Shown: positions 17,764-26,135, counted from the stretch's first letter. The stretch is DNA of 64,000 nt from Bradyrhizobium sp. JYMT SZCCT0180 (GCF_018130165.1 NZ_JAFCLZ010000024.1:1-64000); one strand, 5' to 3'. Notes: generated from the letters alone by a model not told the origin. Numbers and translations are program-made.

Positions 17764-18041
17764 TCGCAGGGTCTGATCGTAGGACCTGATCGCGCCGGCG
17801 CCGGGTGCTGCGGAGGACAAGCCGCACCACGACGAACAGCCGCAACCTGGATGCCGCTGATCGGTTCGCGCGAGTTTTTTTTCGGAACGGTTGGGCTATA
17901 GCCAGAAGACCGCCTGCCTGCGGCAAATCCCTTTTCCCCGAAATCCACAAGGCGCCGCGGTTTCGGCGAACTTTCAGAGCCGCGATCGGCCTCGCCGGCA
18001 GCCGGTTGAGTGCGGGAAAACCAATTTTCGCGCACGCTCTT
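17764..18041. other. Intergenic region between DUF465 gene and SOS-controlled genes
   Basis: No gene seen. Directly after the DUF465 stop, TGATCG occurs three times at exact 13-base intervals (17761, 17774, 17787), forming a short imperfect tandem repeat. The rest shows no clear structure until the promoter at 18045. Confidence 0.4.
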
Positions 18042-18044
18042 TGC

Positions 18045-18073
18045 TTGACTCTAATAGAACAAAATAGGAACAT
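18045..18073 (+). promoter_or_regulatory. Promoter with LexA (SOS) box
   Basis: A -35-like TTGACT at 18045-18050 is followed 17 bases later by a weak -10, GAACAT. Between and over them lies GAAC-N7-GAAC (18057-18060 and 18068-18071), an exact match to the direct-repeat LexA target of alphaproteobacteria (GTTC/GAAC-N7). It sits 35 bases before the start codon at 18106, where LexA would block RNA polymerase. LexA control is inferred from the match. Confidence 0.72.
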
Positions 18074-18105
18074 ACCTCCCTGCCGCCAGCAAAGGGAGTT
18101 CTGTC

Positions 18106-18318
18106 ATGTCCGCACCACCGTCCCTGTCCGACAACAGCCGCTACGAGCAAGCCTGCGATCAGGCGATCGCGATGTGCGACGGCAATCTGCGCTCGACCAT
18201 CAAGGCGCTGATCATGGCCAACGAATATCTGGAAGCCGAGCTGGAGGAATTGCAGGCGGCGATATCCGCCGGCTGCGTGCCGACCCAATCCTTGCGCACC
18301 AGCAGCACCGCTGCCTGA
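18106..18318 (+). CDS. Conserved small protein of unknown function, probably SOS-induced
   Basis: 70-residue acidic protein, no signal or membrane segment. A helical middle (NLRSTIKALIMANEYLEAEL) ends in a short coiled stretch. Similar short proteins with CDGNLRSTIKAL-type sequence exist in Rhizobiales as far as I recall, without a known role. Start ATG 18106 after AAAGGGAG. The promoter carries a LexA box, so a DNA-damage role is possible. The next gene begins 24 bases downstream and is probably on the same transcript. Confidence 0.7.
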   Translation: MSAPPSLSDNSRYEQACDQAIAMCDGNLRSTIKALIMANEYLEAELEELQAAISAGCVPTQSLRTSSTAA

Positions 18319-18341
18319 CCAGCGAAACCGGAGCGACGACG

Positions 18342-18593
18342 ATGGCCGATGTCACCTATTACGTTGCATTGCCATTTCTGCAGGACGATGACGGCTCGCC
18401 GGTCGCGGGCGCTGCCGAGGAGTGCCAGAGTTCGACCACCGCGCTGCGCCGCGCCGAGATCCTGTCGCGAGCCCCCGGCAGCATCGGCGCCGTCGCGTTC
18501 AGCCGCAGCGGCGATCCCATGATAGGCGAATTCGGCGACGCGCAATTGCTGCGGAAGTTCGGCAACGTGCCGGAAGATTTGAGCGGGCTGTAG
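18342..18593 (+). CDS. Hypothetical protein, second gene behind the SOS box
   Basis: 83-residue protein of unknown function starting MADVTYYVALPFLQ. It has no membrane segment; the pattern AEECQSSTTALRRAEILSR and GAVAFSRSGDPMIGEFGDAQ suggests a compact alpha/beta fold. Start ATG 18342 with CCGGAGCGACGACG upstream. The spacing of 24 bases from the previous gene argues for a two-gene operon. Confidence 0.68.
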   Translation: MADVTYYVALPFLQDDDGSPVAGAAEECQSSTTALRRAEILSRAPGSIGAVAFSRSGDPMIGEFGDAQLLRKFGNVPEDLSGL

Positions 18594-18607
18594 TCGCTGC
18601 GAGCGTT

Positions 18608-18712
18608 CGTAGTTCGTAGGGTGGGCAAAGCGGAGCGTGCCCACCATTCAGTGCGATGATCAAAGATGGTGGGCACGGCGCAAGAGCGCCTTTGCCCACC
18701 CTACAAACTACG
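18608..18712. repeat. Large palindromic repeat, copy 1 (GTAGGGTGGGCAAAG family)
   Basis: Outer arms 18608-18630 and 18690-18712 pair over 23 bases with one mismatch, and inner arms CGTGCCCACCAT (18636-18647) and ATGGTGGGCACG (18666-18677) pair perfectly. A second copy in the opposite orientation lies at 46784-46871. It separates the SOS pair from the convergent GGDEF gene and could end transcription from both sides. Confidence 0.8.
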
Positions 18713-18720
18713 AATTCACC

Positions 18721-19401
18721 TCACGCCTCATGCCGCCGCTGCGCCTTGCGGATGTACATCGCGCTATCGGCCTCTTCCAGCGCGCGGCCCAATTCCGCGT
18801 GCAGGCCGAGGATCGTGACGCCGGCGGAGGCGCCCGCGGTCACGGTGCGGCCACCGAACACAAAGGTGAGGCGATCGATCGCCCCCTCCAGCAACGCCGC
18901 CTTGGCCCTGGCATCGGTTTCGCTGAGATTCCACAACAGCAGCGCGAACTCGTCGCCGCCGAGCCGGCCGATCACGTCAGATGCGCGCACATGGGCCAGC
19001 AGCGTCTTCACAATGGCCTTGAGCACCTCGTCGCCGGCGGCATGACCGAAGGCGTCGTTGATCGGCTTCAGGCGATCGACGTCGAGCACGATCAGGGCGC
19101 CGCTCGCGTGGTAACGCTTGATGAAGGCGATCGCGCGGTGCAATTCGCGCTCAAAACCACGCCGGTTCGGAATATCCAGCAGGAAGTCGGTATCGGCCGA
19201 GGCCTGCAGCTCCTCGATTCGTGCCCGAGCCCGCGCCAATTGCGTCTTGAGCCGGCGGATCGTCGATTTGGGGTCAACGGACGGAGCCGGGGGCGGGCTT
19301 GCGGACTTGCGGATCCCGCGCGGCGCGGCTTTTGGTCCTGCCGGGCCCGTTTTCGGGCGTTTTGCGGTTCCCGCAGCCGTCGCCCTGGTTTTCTTCTTCA
19401 T
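18721..19401 (-). CDS. Soluble GGDEF diguanylate cyclase
   Basis: Cyclic di-GMP synthase of 226 residues. A basic, Pro/Ala-rich N-terminus (to about 50) leads into a short coiled coil (IRRLKTQLARARARIEELQ), then a GGDEF domain with DFLLDIPNRRGFERELHR, ALIVLDVDRLKPINDAFGH and the active site GRLGGDEFALLLW. No sensor domain or membrane segment is seen. The basic tail with AAGTAKRPKTGPAGPKAAP is low-complexity. Start ATG 19401. Confidence 0.88.
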   Translation of the reverse strand: MKKKTRATAAGTAKRPKTGPAGPKAAPRGIRKSASPPPAPSVDPKSTIRRLKTQLARARARIEELQASADTDFLLDIPNRRGFERELHRAIAFIKRYHASGALIVLDVDRLKPINDAFGHAAGDEVLKAIVKTLLAHVRASDVIGRLGGDEFALLLWNLSETDARAKAALLEGAIDRLTFVFGGRTVTAGASAGVTILGLHAELGRALEEADSAMYIRKAQRRHEA

Positions 19402-19552
19402 GACCTTCCCTGTGCAGGCATGCGTATGAAGGCTTGCCCGGATTCACCAAGACAGGATAGTCCATTCCTAATCCCTTGCCATGCCTTGGATGACGCCCGG
19501 GCCGCCCCTATAATCGGTCTATGTTTCTGGATTCCCCGATAGAATTGACGAG

Positions 19553-20041
19553 ATGACCGCACCGATCGCCATCATTATGGGAAGCCAGTCGGACTGGGAG
19601 ACCATGCAGCACGCCGCCGACACGCTGGCGGCGCTCGGGATCGACTGCGAAAAACGCATTGTCTCGGCCCATCGCACCCCCGACCGGCTGTTTGCTTTCG
19701 CCAAGGGCGCCAAGGCGGCCGGTTTCAAGATCATCATCGCCGGTGCCGGGGGTGCGGCGCATCTGCCGGGCATGGCGGCAGCGCTGACCGAGCTCCCGGT
19801 GTTCGGCGTTCCCGTCGAATCCAAGGCGCTGTCCGGCCTCGATTCGCTCTATTCGATCGTGCAGATGCCCGCGGGCGTCCCCGTCGGCACCCTTGCGATC
19901 GGCAAGGCCGGCGCGATCAACGCCGCCCTGCTCGCCGCCAGCGTATTGGCGCTGCAGGATCCGGCGCTGGCGAAGCGCCTGGCTGCCTGGCGCAAGCAAC
20001 AGACCGATGCGGTCAAAGAGCGGCCGGAGGGCTTGGCGTGA
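19553..20041 (+). CDS. purE: 5-(carboxyamino)imidazole ribonucleotide mutase
   Basis: Class I PurE, 162 residues. Converts N5-CAIR to CAIR in purine synthesis. Typical motifs are IIMGSQSDWETM at the start, SAHRTPDRLFAFAKGA, and IAGAGGAAHLPGMAAALTEL. The stop overlaps the GTG start of purK (GTGA at 20038-20041), giving translational coupling of the two enzymes that act in sequence. Confidence 0.96.
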   Translation: MTAPIAIIMGSQSDWETMQHAADTLAALGIDCEKRIVSAHRTPDRLFAFAKGAKAAGFKIIIAGAGGAAHLPGMAAALTELPVFGVPVESKALSGLDSLYSIVQMPAGVPVGTLAIGKAGAINAALLAASVLALQDPALAKRLAAWRKQQTDAVKERPEGLA

Positions 20042-21138
20042 CGGCTTCCAACAATGTGAAGCTGAAGCCCGGCGACACCATCGGAATTCTTGGCGGCGGG
20101 CAACTGGGCCGGATGCTGGCGATGGCCGCGGCGCGCCTCGGCCTCCGCTGCCAGGTGTTTTCGCCGGACCCGGATTCGCCGGCCTTTGACGTGGTGCTGA
20201 ACGCCACCTGCGCGGAATATGCCGATGTCGAGGCGCTCGAACTGTTCGCCAACGACGTCAACGTCATCACCTATGAATTCGAGAATGTGCCGGCCGCCAC
20301 CGCCATGGTGCTGGCGGCGCGCCGTCCGGTGCTGCCGGCCCAGAAGATCCTCGAGACCACGCAGGACCGGCTGGTCGAAAAGGATTTTGTGAAGCGGCTC
20401 GGTATCGGCACCGCCGACTATGCCGACGTGTCGTCGGTGGAAACCCTGCGGGCGGCGATCAAGAAGATCGGCCTGCCCGCCGTGATCAAGACCCGCCGCT
20501 TCGGCTATGACGGCAAGGGCCAGGCGATCATCCGCGACGGCGACGATCTCACCCAGGTCTGGGAAGACCTCGGCACCAAATCGGCGATCCTCGAGGCCTT
20601 CATTCCGTTCGAACGCGAGATCTCGGTGATCGCTGCGCGCTCGGTCGACGGCCAGGTCGAGAGTTTCGACGTCACCGAAAACGAGCACCGCGACCACATC
20701 CTGAAAATCTCGCGCGCGCCGGCGCAGATCTCGGATGCGCTGGCGGCGCAGGCGCGCGGCATCGCCGAGCAGATCGCAACCGCGCTGAATTATGTCGGCG
20801 TGCTCGCGGTCGAAATGTTCGTGGTAGCGGAAAATGGCGGGCCGAAAGTGCTGGTCAACGAGATCGCGCCGCGGGTGCATAATTCCGGACACTGGACGCT
20901 GGACGGCGCCTCGATCTCGCAGTTCGAGCAGCATATCCGCGCCATCGCCGGCTGGCCGCTCGGCAAACCGGTCCGTCATGGCGAGGTCACCATGACGAAC
21001 CTCATTGGCGACGACATCCTCGGCTACGAGCAGTGGCTGACGGTTCCCGGCGCCACCGTGCACCTTTACGGCAAGGGCGCGCCGAAGCCGGGCCGCAAGA
21101 TGGGTCACGTCACCGAAGTGTCGCCGCGCAAGAAATAG
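20038..21138 (+). CDS. purK: 5-(carboxyamino)imidazole ribonucleotide synthase
   Basis: ATP-grasp enzyme, 366 residues, that carboxylates AIR to N5-CAIR with ATP and bicarbonate, the substrate of PurE. Motifs: IGILGGGQLGRMLAMAAARL, VITYEFENVPA, LPAVIKTRRFGYDGKGQ and NEIAPRVHNSGHWTLDGA. GTG start at 20038 overlapping purE. Confidence 0.96.
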   Translation: MTASNNVKLKPGDTIGILGGGQLGRMLAMAAARLGLRCQVFSPDPDSPAFDVVLNATCAEYADVEALELFANDVNVITYEFENVPAATAMVLAARRPVLPAQKILETTQDRLVEKDFVKRLGIGTADYADVSSVETLRAAIKKIGLPAVIKTRRFGYDGKGQAIIRDGDDLTQVWEDLGTKSAILEAFIPFEREISVIAARSVDGQVESFDVTENEHRDHILKISRAPAQISDALAAQARGIAEQIATALNYVGVLAVEMFVVAENGGPKVLVNEIAPRVHNSGHWTLDGASISQFEQHIRAIAGWPLGKPVRHGEVTMTNLIGDDILGYEQWLTVPGATVHLYGKGAPKPGRKMGHVTEVSPRKK

Positions 21139-21139
21139 C

Positions 21140-21166
21140 CGCAAGCCCGCATCACGCGGGCTTGCG
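21140..21166. terminator. Bidirectional hairpin terminator between purK and aqpZ
   Basis: CGCAAGCCCGC (21140-21150) pairs perfectly with GCGGGCTTGCG (21156-21166) around a five-base loop. It lies between two convergent genes, just after the purK stop, followed by a short TT on the + side only. Confidence 0.6.
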
Positions 21167-21177
21167 TTAGGCGGCCG

Positions 21178-21900
21178 CTAGGCCGGCCTGCGGCCCTCGA
21201 CGACGCCGGAGGGCTCCTCGCTGAGCCAGCGATAGATCACACCGCCCAGCACCCCGCCGATCAGCGGCGCTACCCAGAACAGCCAGAGCTGCGCCAGCGC
21301 CCATCCGCCGACGAACAGCGCGGGGCCCGTGCTGCGCGCCGGATTCACCGAGGTGTTGGTGACGGGAATGCTGACGAGGTGGATCATGACCAGCGCCAAT
21401 CCGATCGCCAGCGGTGCAAAGCCCGCCGGCGCCTTGCCATGCGTCGCACCCATGATGATGAACAGGAACATCATGGTCATCACCACCTCGGTGATGAAGC
21501 AGGCAACCATGCTGTATTTGCCGGGCGAATGTGCGTCATAGCCGTTCGACGCAAAACCCTTGGTGACGTCGAAACCGGCAGCGCCGCTCGCGATCACATA
21601 AAGCAGCGCCGCCGCCGCAACGGCGCCGATCACCTGCGCGATGATGTAGGGCGCGATTTGCCCGGTTGGAAAGCGCCCGCCGGCCGCAAGCCCCACCGTG
21701 ACGGCCGGATTGAGATGGCAGCCGGATATATGGCCGATCGCGTAGGCCATGGTGACGACGCTCAGTCCGAACGCAAAGGACACCCCGACCAGTCCGATAC
21801 CCACCTGCGGAAAGGCGGCGGCGATGACGGCGCTGCCGCATCCCGCAAATGTCAGCCAGAACGTGCCGATGGCCTCGGCGGCATATTTCTTCGTATCCAT
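21178..21900 (-). CDS. aqpZ: Aquaporin Z
   Basis: Water channel of the inner membrane, MIP family, 240 residues. Both pore motifs are present: HLNPAVTVGLA and SVNPARSTGPALF, with the selectivity-filter Arg directly after the second NPA. Six membrane segments plus two half-helices. Start ATG 21900 preceded by GGGGAGACAACC. Single gene. Confidence 0.94.
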   Translation of the reverse strand: MDTKKYAAEAIGTFWLTFAGCGSAVIAAAFPQVGIGLVGVSFAFGLSVVTMAYAIGHISGCHLNPAVTVGLAAGGRFPTGQIAPYIIAQVIGAVAAAALLYVIASGAAGFDVTKGFASNGYDAHSPGKYSMVACFITEVVMTMMFLFIIMGATHGKAPAGFAPLAIGLALVMIHLVSIPVTNTSVNPARSTGPALFVGGWALAQLWLFWVAPLIGGVLGGVIYRWLSEEPSGVVEGRRPA

Positions 21901-22162
21901 GGTTGTCTCCCCAGATTGTCGTTGCCGGGTTGCTCAAAACACCGGGAACAGCCTCGATCTGGGCACACAACTTCCCAAATCAGGGCCGAACGGCGTCAGA
22001 TTTGCCGCATTTCATGGCTTAACTTGGTCCGGCTGTTCGCTTCACAGGTGGACATCACAGGTTTTGTCTGGTAAATGCCCGCCTTCAGGTTAAGGGCTAG
22101 GCCTTTCGCCAGCTCTTCGCTTTACCAGAATTCCTATCCGATCAATTGAAAGAGGATGCCGC

Positions 22163-22471
22163 GTGCAGGTTCTCGTCCGCGATAACAATGTCGATCAAGC
22201 CCTCAAGGCGCTGAAGAAGAAGATGCAGCGCGAGGGTATTTTCCGCGAGATGAAACTCCGCGGCCATTACGAAAAGCCCTCCGAAAAGAAGGCCCGTGAA
22301 AAGGCCGAAGCCGTGCGCCGCGCGCGCAAGCTGGCTCGCAAGAAGCTGCAGCGCGAAGGCCTGCTGCCGATGAAGCCGAAGCCGGTGTTCGGTGCTGGCC
22401 CCGGTGGCGACCGTGGTGGTCCCGGTGGCGGTCGTGGCGGCCCGGGTGCAGGTCCGCGCGGACCGCGCTGA
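22163..22471 (+). CDS. rpsU: 30S ribosomal protein S21 with Gly/Arg-rich tail
   Basis: Small ribosomal subunit protein bS21, 102 residues. The core (QVLVRDNNVDQALKALKKKM, then RKLARKKLQREG) is canonical. After about residue 72 comes a tail rich in Gly, Arg and Pro (GGDRGGPGGGRGGPGAGPRG) not found in E. coli S21 but usual in this order. GTG start at 22163 with AAAGAGGATG upstream. A terminator hairpin follows. Confidence 0.93.
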   Translation: MQVLVRDNNVDQALKALKKKMQREGIFREMKLRGHYEKPSEKKAREKAEAVRRARKLARKKLQREGLLPMKPKPVFGAGPGGDRGGPGGGRGGPGAGPRGPR

Positions 22472-22494
22472 ACGACCGAGCAGATTTGAATTGG

Positions 22495-22530
22495 AAAGCG
22501 CGGGCCTCGGCCTGCGCTTTTTCTTTGGGT
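22495..22530 (+). terminator. Intrinsic terminator of rpsU
   Basis: AAAGCGC (22495-22501) pairs with GCGCTTT (22514-22520), with further G-C pairs inside, followed at once by a T-rich run TTTCTTTGGGTTTTTT. The T/G-rich stretch continues to about 22567. Confidence 0.7.
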
Positions 22531-22653
22531 TTTTTCCTTTGGGTTTTTCTTGGGGTTTTTTGTTTGTCGGTCCGAGGGCCTGACGGGTTCGGTCCGCCGG
22601 TTGCGGCTATTTTGACCGATGTATTTTGCGGCGTGCCGGGCTACCTATGCGCC

Positions 22654-23310
22654 ATGAACGCGCGAGCATTCCGCCATAAGGCCATTCCGGCCTCCTGTTC
22701 GTTTTCTCGTGGCGCGCGCCATACGGCCGTAATTGTCGCGCTGCTGACGATCCCGCTGGGCGGCTGCTCGTTCGATCTCGGATCGTGGGGCGCGGACAGC
22801 CCAAAGCCGCAGCCCGTGGCGCAGAAACCGACCGACAATATCAGCGCGCGTAGCGTCAGCGACTCGCAAGGCTACGCCACCCGCGGCCAGGTGCTGGCCA
22901 AGTCCGGCAAGAACCAAGAGGCGCTGGCGGAATTCGATCGCGCCCTCGCACTCGATCCGTACAACGTCCAAGCGCTCTACGGCCGCGGGCTGATCTATCA
23001 AGGCGAGAAACAGTACCAACAGGCGATCGAGGATTTCACCGCCGCCAACGGCCTGACGCCGCAAAAGGTCGAGCCGTTGCTCGGCCGCGCAACAAGCTAT
23101 CTCGCGATCGACAAGGCCAAGGAGGCGGCCGCCGACCTCGACGAGGCGGTGCAGGCGGATCCCAACAGCGCATCGGCGTGGTCAGCCCGCGGGCAGGCCT
23201 ATGAGCGGCTCGGCGACAAGGCCAAGGCAGCCGCTTCCTATGGCCGTGCCATTGCGATCCGTCCCAAGGACGAAGCCGCACGCAGCGGCCTGGCCCGCAC
23301 CGGCGGGTAG
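22654..23310 (+). CDS. TPR-repeat lipoprotein
   Basis: Probable outer-membrane or periplasmic lipoprotein of 218 residues. The signal ends in a lipobox, IPLGGC, at about residue 36-39, after a longish basic N-terminus. Three to four TPR units follow (GYATRGQVLAKSGKNQEALA, NVQALYGRGLIYQGEKQYQQ, SASAWSARGQAYERLGDKAK). Start taken at ATG 22654; an upstream open frame to 22486 runs through the rpsU terminator and is rejected. Function beyond protein binding is unknown. Confidence 0.78.
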   Translation: MNARAFRHKAIPASCSFSRGARHTAVIVALLTIPLGGCSFDLGSWGADSPKPQPVAQKPTDNISARSVSDSQGYATRGQVLAKSGKNQEALAEFDRALALDPYNVQALYGRGLIYQGEKQYQQAIEDFTAANGLTPQKVEPLLGRATSYLAIDKAKEAAADLDEAVQADPNSASAWSARGQAYERLGDKAKAAASYGRAIAIRPKDEAARSGLARTGG

Positions 23311-23425
23311 CGCGTTTTTCCAGCGAAGCATGCCCTTGATCGGGGAGTGGATACCGGCTCGCGCCAGGAAAACGCGTCAAATCAAGAATCCAGGGCCGCT
23401 CCGATTCAACCGGAACGGGCTCGGA
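23311..23425. repeat. Dispersed REP-like element, second copy
   Basis: Shares AGTGGATACCGGCTCGC (23346-23362) and AAAACGCGTCAAA (23369-23381) with the element at 12867. CGCGTTTTTCC at the left end is roughly inverted against GGAAAACGCG. A second imperfect hairpin, CCAGGGCCGCTCCG with CGGAACGGGCTCGG, fills 23390-23424 and resembles the hairpin at 43565. It starts within a base of the TPR-lipoprotein stop. Confidence 0.6.
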
Positions 23426-23512
23426 CGCAAAATCGCGAAAACAACCCCATGCAAAGATAGAAGCCCCGGTCGCGGCCTGCGTCCGGGGCACGGGAAGACA
23501 CGATCTTATGAA

Positions 23513-24493
23513 TTACTTAGGCAGGACGGCGTGGAACAGCGACTTCGCCGTCGACAGCACGTCTTCGGCCACAGCCGTGGTACGGTCGCGCACCGACGGC
23601 TCCGCCACATCCGCCCGCAAATCGAGCGGACGCGAGACCGGAATTTCGGCCGGCGGCGTCGGACGGCGCGGATCGACGGACGCATTGGCTGCGTAGGGCG
23701 GCCTGCCCTGATCGAAGATCTCCGCTCCCGAAGGCGTCGAGACCGAGATCGGCGGCGGCAGCGGGCGAAGCGCCGGTGCGGTTGCAACCCGCGGCGTTTC
23801 GCTTCGTGGCGTCTCGATCCGCGGGGTCTCGATGCGCGGAGTCTCGACTCGCTGAGCTTCGGGGGTGCGCACCACTTCGGGTGCACGCGGCGAACCATCA
23901 TTGTTGACCCGCAGACGCTCGATCGCCGCGCGCGCGAGGTCGTTGGCGTCGCGGCGGTCGTCCGGCACAACAGCGGTTTCGACCGGCGGCGCGGCAACAG
24001 GCGCTGGCGGCGCGGCCGCGACGGCCGGCGTCACGGGCTGCACCGGTGACGGCAGCACGACCCTGATCTTTTCCTTTTCGCGTTCGCGCGACGCGGCGCG
24101 GGTGGCGCGCGGCTCGGCCGGAACGCTCGCGGTCTCGGCCGGCGCGTCGGCGGACTTCGCGTCAGCCTTTACGTCCGCTTTGGCTTCAACCTTCTCGACC
24201 ACCGCCGGCCGTTCGGCCGCGGTCTTCTCGAGGAGGGCTTTTTCGGAAATGCCCTTGGCCCTGACGCCCGGCGTCGGCGGGTTGCCGGTTTCAGTGGCCT
24301 TGGTTTCGGTGGACTTGGTTTCAGTGGCCTTGGCTGGCGCTTTGGGGTCGGCAGCCGATACGGCGGCGGCGACAGGGGCGTCCGTGCCCGGCCTCGTGAC
24401 GATGTAATGATTAACGATGTAAGCCCCGATGACGGTCGCTGCCACCGAAGGCAGGATGTCGATCGTGAATTTCGAAATATACTTCTTAAGCAT
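23513..24493 (-). CDS. Single-span low-complexity protein of unknown function
   Basis: 326 residues. One membrane segment near the N-terminus (IDILPSVAATVIGAYIVNHY), then a long Ala/Pro/Glu/Lys-rich region, a tandem run of four ETPR units, and a more ordered C-terminus (PSVRDRTTAVAEDVLSTAKS, LFHAVLPK). Topology suggests an inner-membrane anchor with a long periplasmic or cytoplasmic linker. Start ATG 24493 with GGGGAGT upstream. I recognise similar proteins only as conserved hypotheticals. Confidence 0.72.
   Translation of the reverse strand: MLKKYISKFTIDILPSVAATVIGAYIVNHYIVTRPGTDAPVAAAVSAADPKAPAKATETKSTETKATETGNPPTPGVRAKGISEKALLEKTAAERPAVVEKVEAKADVKADAKSADAPAETASVPAEPRATRAASREREKEKIRVVLPSPVQPVTPAVAAAPPAPVAAPPVETAVVPDDRRDANDLARAAIERLRVNNDGSPRAPEVVRTPEAQRVETPRIETPRIETPRSETPRVATAPALRPLPPPISVSTPSGAEIFDQGRPPYAANASVDPRRPTPPAEIPVSRPLDLRADVAEPSVRDRTTAVAEDVLSTAKSLFHAVLPK
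23790..23851 (-). repeat. In-frame tandem repeat, 15-base units
   Basis: Four adjacent 15-base units encode V/I/S-ETPR repeats inside the protein at 23513. Units differ by silent and near-silent changes, so the repeat is selected or old rather than a fresh slippage event. Confidence 0.6.
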
Positions 24494-24721
24494 GCCGGCC
24501 ACTCCCCGCGGCAAGTTTGATGCGGGAACTTCTGGGCATATTGAGGGATCAACTAAGACGGATCGGTGGCAATTGTGCAGATCCTCATGAGGTTCCGTTT
24601 CTACCGCCCTAAGGCGACCCGCCGGGCTCTTGTTGCGGGGCGCTCCGGGAGCCGCACATTAACGGCTTGTCAGGACCTGCGGCCGAAATGGGTCGGTTGC
24701 GGCGCTGCCGATAACGGACGG

Positions 24722-25006
24722 TCAGGGCTTCAGTTCGACCTCCAGGAACACGATCTCGGTTGCCGTTTCGTTGAGCACGTCGTGCTCGACGCCCGCCTTT
24801 CGGAAATAGGATTTACCGACGGCGAGCTGCGCCTTCGAGCGTTCGCCGTTCGGCGCCACGATGGTCATTTCGCCCGCGGTCACCGGCACGATGACGTAGT
24901 CCATCCCGTGGGTGTGGTGGCCGGTGGCGCTGCCCGGCGCCAGCCGCCACTCGGTGACGCGAACTTCCGGGGTGTCGACCTGAACGTCTGACGTGGCGCT
25001 GAGCAT
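24722..25006 (-). CDS. Small cupin-domain protein
   Basis: Single cupin barrel of 94 residues. The metal-site motif is GHHTHGMDYVIVPV, and a later conserved block is KAGVEHDVLNETATEIVFLE. Could be a small dioxygenase, isomerase or sensor; the sequence alone does not decide. Start ATG 25006. It lies 31 bases downstream of the antiporter gene on the same strand and is probably co-transcribed. Confidence 0.8.
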   Translation of the reverse strand: MLSATSDVQVDTPEVRVTEWRLAPGSATGHHTHGMDYVIVPVTAGEMTIVAPNGERSKAQLAVGKSYFRKAGVEHDVLNETATEIVFLEVELKP

Positions 25007-25037
25007 TTTGGATGAACTCCAGGGAACGACAAGGGAA

Positions 25038-26135
25038 CTACGGCACGAATACCATGAACAGGAATACGGCGAACACCACCATGTGCACCAGCCCGAACAG
25101 GATGTTGGTGCGACCGGTGCCGAAGGTGAGCATGCTGAGGACGAAGGTCAGCACCAGCAGCACCATCTCCTGTGTATTGAGCCCAAGCACCAATTGCTTG
25201 TCGAGCGTGTAAGCGGCGACGGCGACGGCGGGGATCGTCAGCCCGATGGTCGCCAGCGACGAGCCGAGCGCCAGATTGATGCTCTTCTGCAGGTCGTTCT
25301 TGCGGGCGGCGGAAATGGCGGCGACGCTTTCCGGCAGCAGGATCAACAACGCCACCAGCACGCCGGCGAAAGCCGGCGGCGCGCCGACACGGGCGATCGT
25401 CAAATCGACCACAACTGAGAACTTCTTGGCCAGCAGCACCACCGCCAGCAGCGCGAGCAGCAGCAGCGCAATGCTCAACGCCAGCATCCGGTTCGACAGC
25501 AGCGCCCCGTCGCCCGCGTCGCCCGTGGCATCGTTGATAAAATAGTCGCGATGCCGGATGGTCTGGGTATAGAGAAAAACACAATAGAGAATGAGCGTGA
25601 CGACGCTGACAAAGCCGAGCTGGGCCGCCGAATAGATCGGGCCCGGCGCCGTCAGCGTGTAGTTGGGCATGATCAGCGTGATGGTCGCCATCACGAACAG
25701 CACACTGAGATACAAGTTGGCGCCGGAGACCTGAAAATCCTGCTCGCGATAGCGCAGCCCGCCGATGAAGATGCAGATGCCGACCAGGCCGTTGCACACG
25801 ATCATGACGACCGCGAACACCGTGTCCCGCGCCAGCGTCGGCACCGGTTTGTCGCCGAGCATGATGGTCGCGATCAGCGCGACCTCGATGATGGTGACTG
25901 CCAGCGTCAATAACAGCGTGCCGTAGGGCTCGCCGATCCGTTCCGCGATCATTTCGGCGTGATGCACGGCGGCAAACACCGTGCCGAACAGGATCGCCAG
26001 CAGCAGCGCCGCGAACAGGAAACCGCCGACCGTCGGCGTGAAGGTCAGCCCGAGCGCGGTGGCGACCACGAACAGCGCCACCGCCAAGGCAGGGAAAATC
26101 CACGACGATTTCGGCATCGGGCCGTGCGCGCTCAT
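25038..26135 (-). CDS. Ca2+/H+ (cation/proton) antiporter, ChaA family
   Basis: Inner-membrane exchanger, 365 residues, CaCA superfamily with about eleven membrane segments. The two alpha-repeat signatures are visible as LTLAVTIIEVALIATIMLGD and LALGSSLATIGLTIPAVAVA; the acidic residue in the first is the family ion ligand. Likely exports Ca2+, Na+ or K+ against protons. Start ATG 26135 (a second ATG is six codons in). Confidence 0.87.
   Translation of the reverse strand: MSAHGPMPKSSWIFPALAVALFVVATALGLTFTPTVGGFLFAALLLAILFGTVFAAVHHAEMIAERIGEPYGTLLLTLAVTIIEVALIATIMLGDKPVPTLARDTVFAVVMIVCNGLVGICIFIGGLRYREQDFQVSGANLYLSVLFVMATITLIMPNYTLTAPGPIYSAAQLGFVSVVTLILYCVFLYTQTIRHRDYFINDATGDAGDGALLSNRMLALSIALLLLALLAVVLLAKKFSVVVDLTIARVGAPPAFAGVLVALLILLPESVAAISAARKNDLQKSINLALGSSLATIGLTIPAVAVAAYTLDKQLVLGLNTQEMVLLVLTFVLSMLTFGTGRTNILFGLVHMVVFAVFLFMVFVP

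Noticed and set aside
22520..22567. T/G-rich run as an origin or regulatory tract
   Set aside because: Best explained as the tail of the rpsU terminator; no repeats or DnaA boxes.
23790..23851. Possible CRISPR-like array
   Set aside because: The 15-base units are adjacent with no spacers and are in frame as ETPR repeats of a protein.
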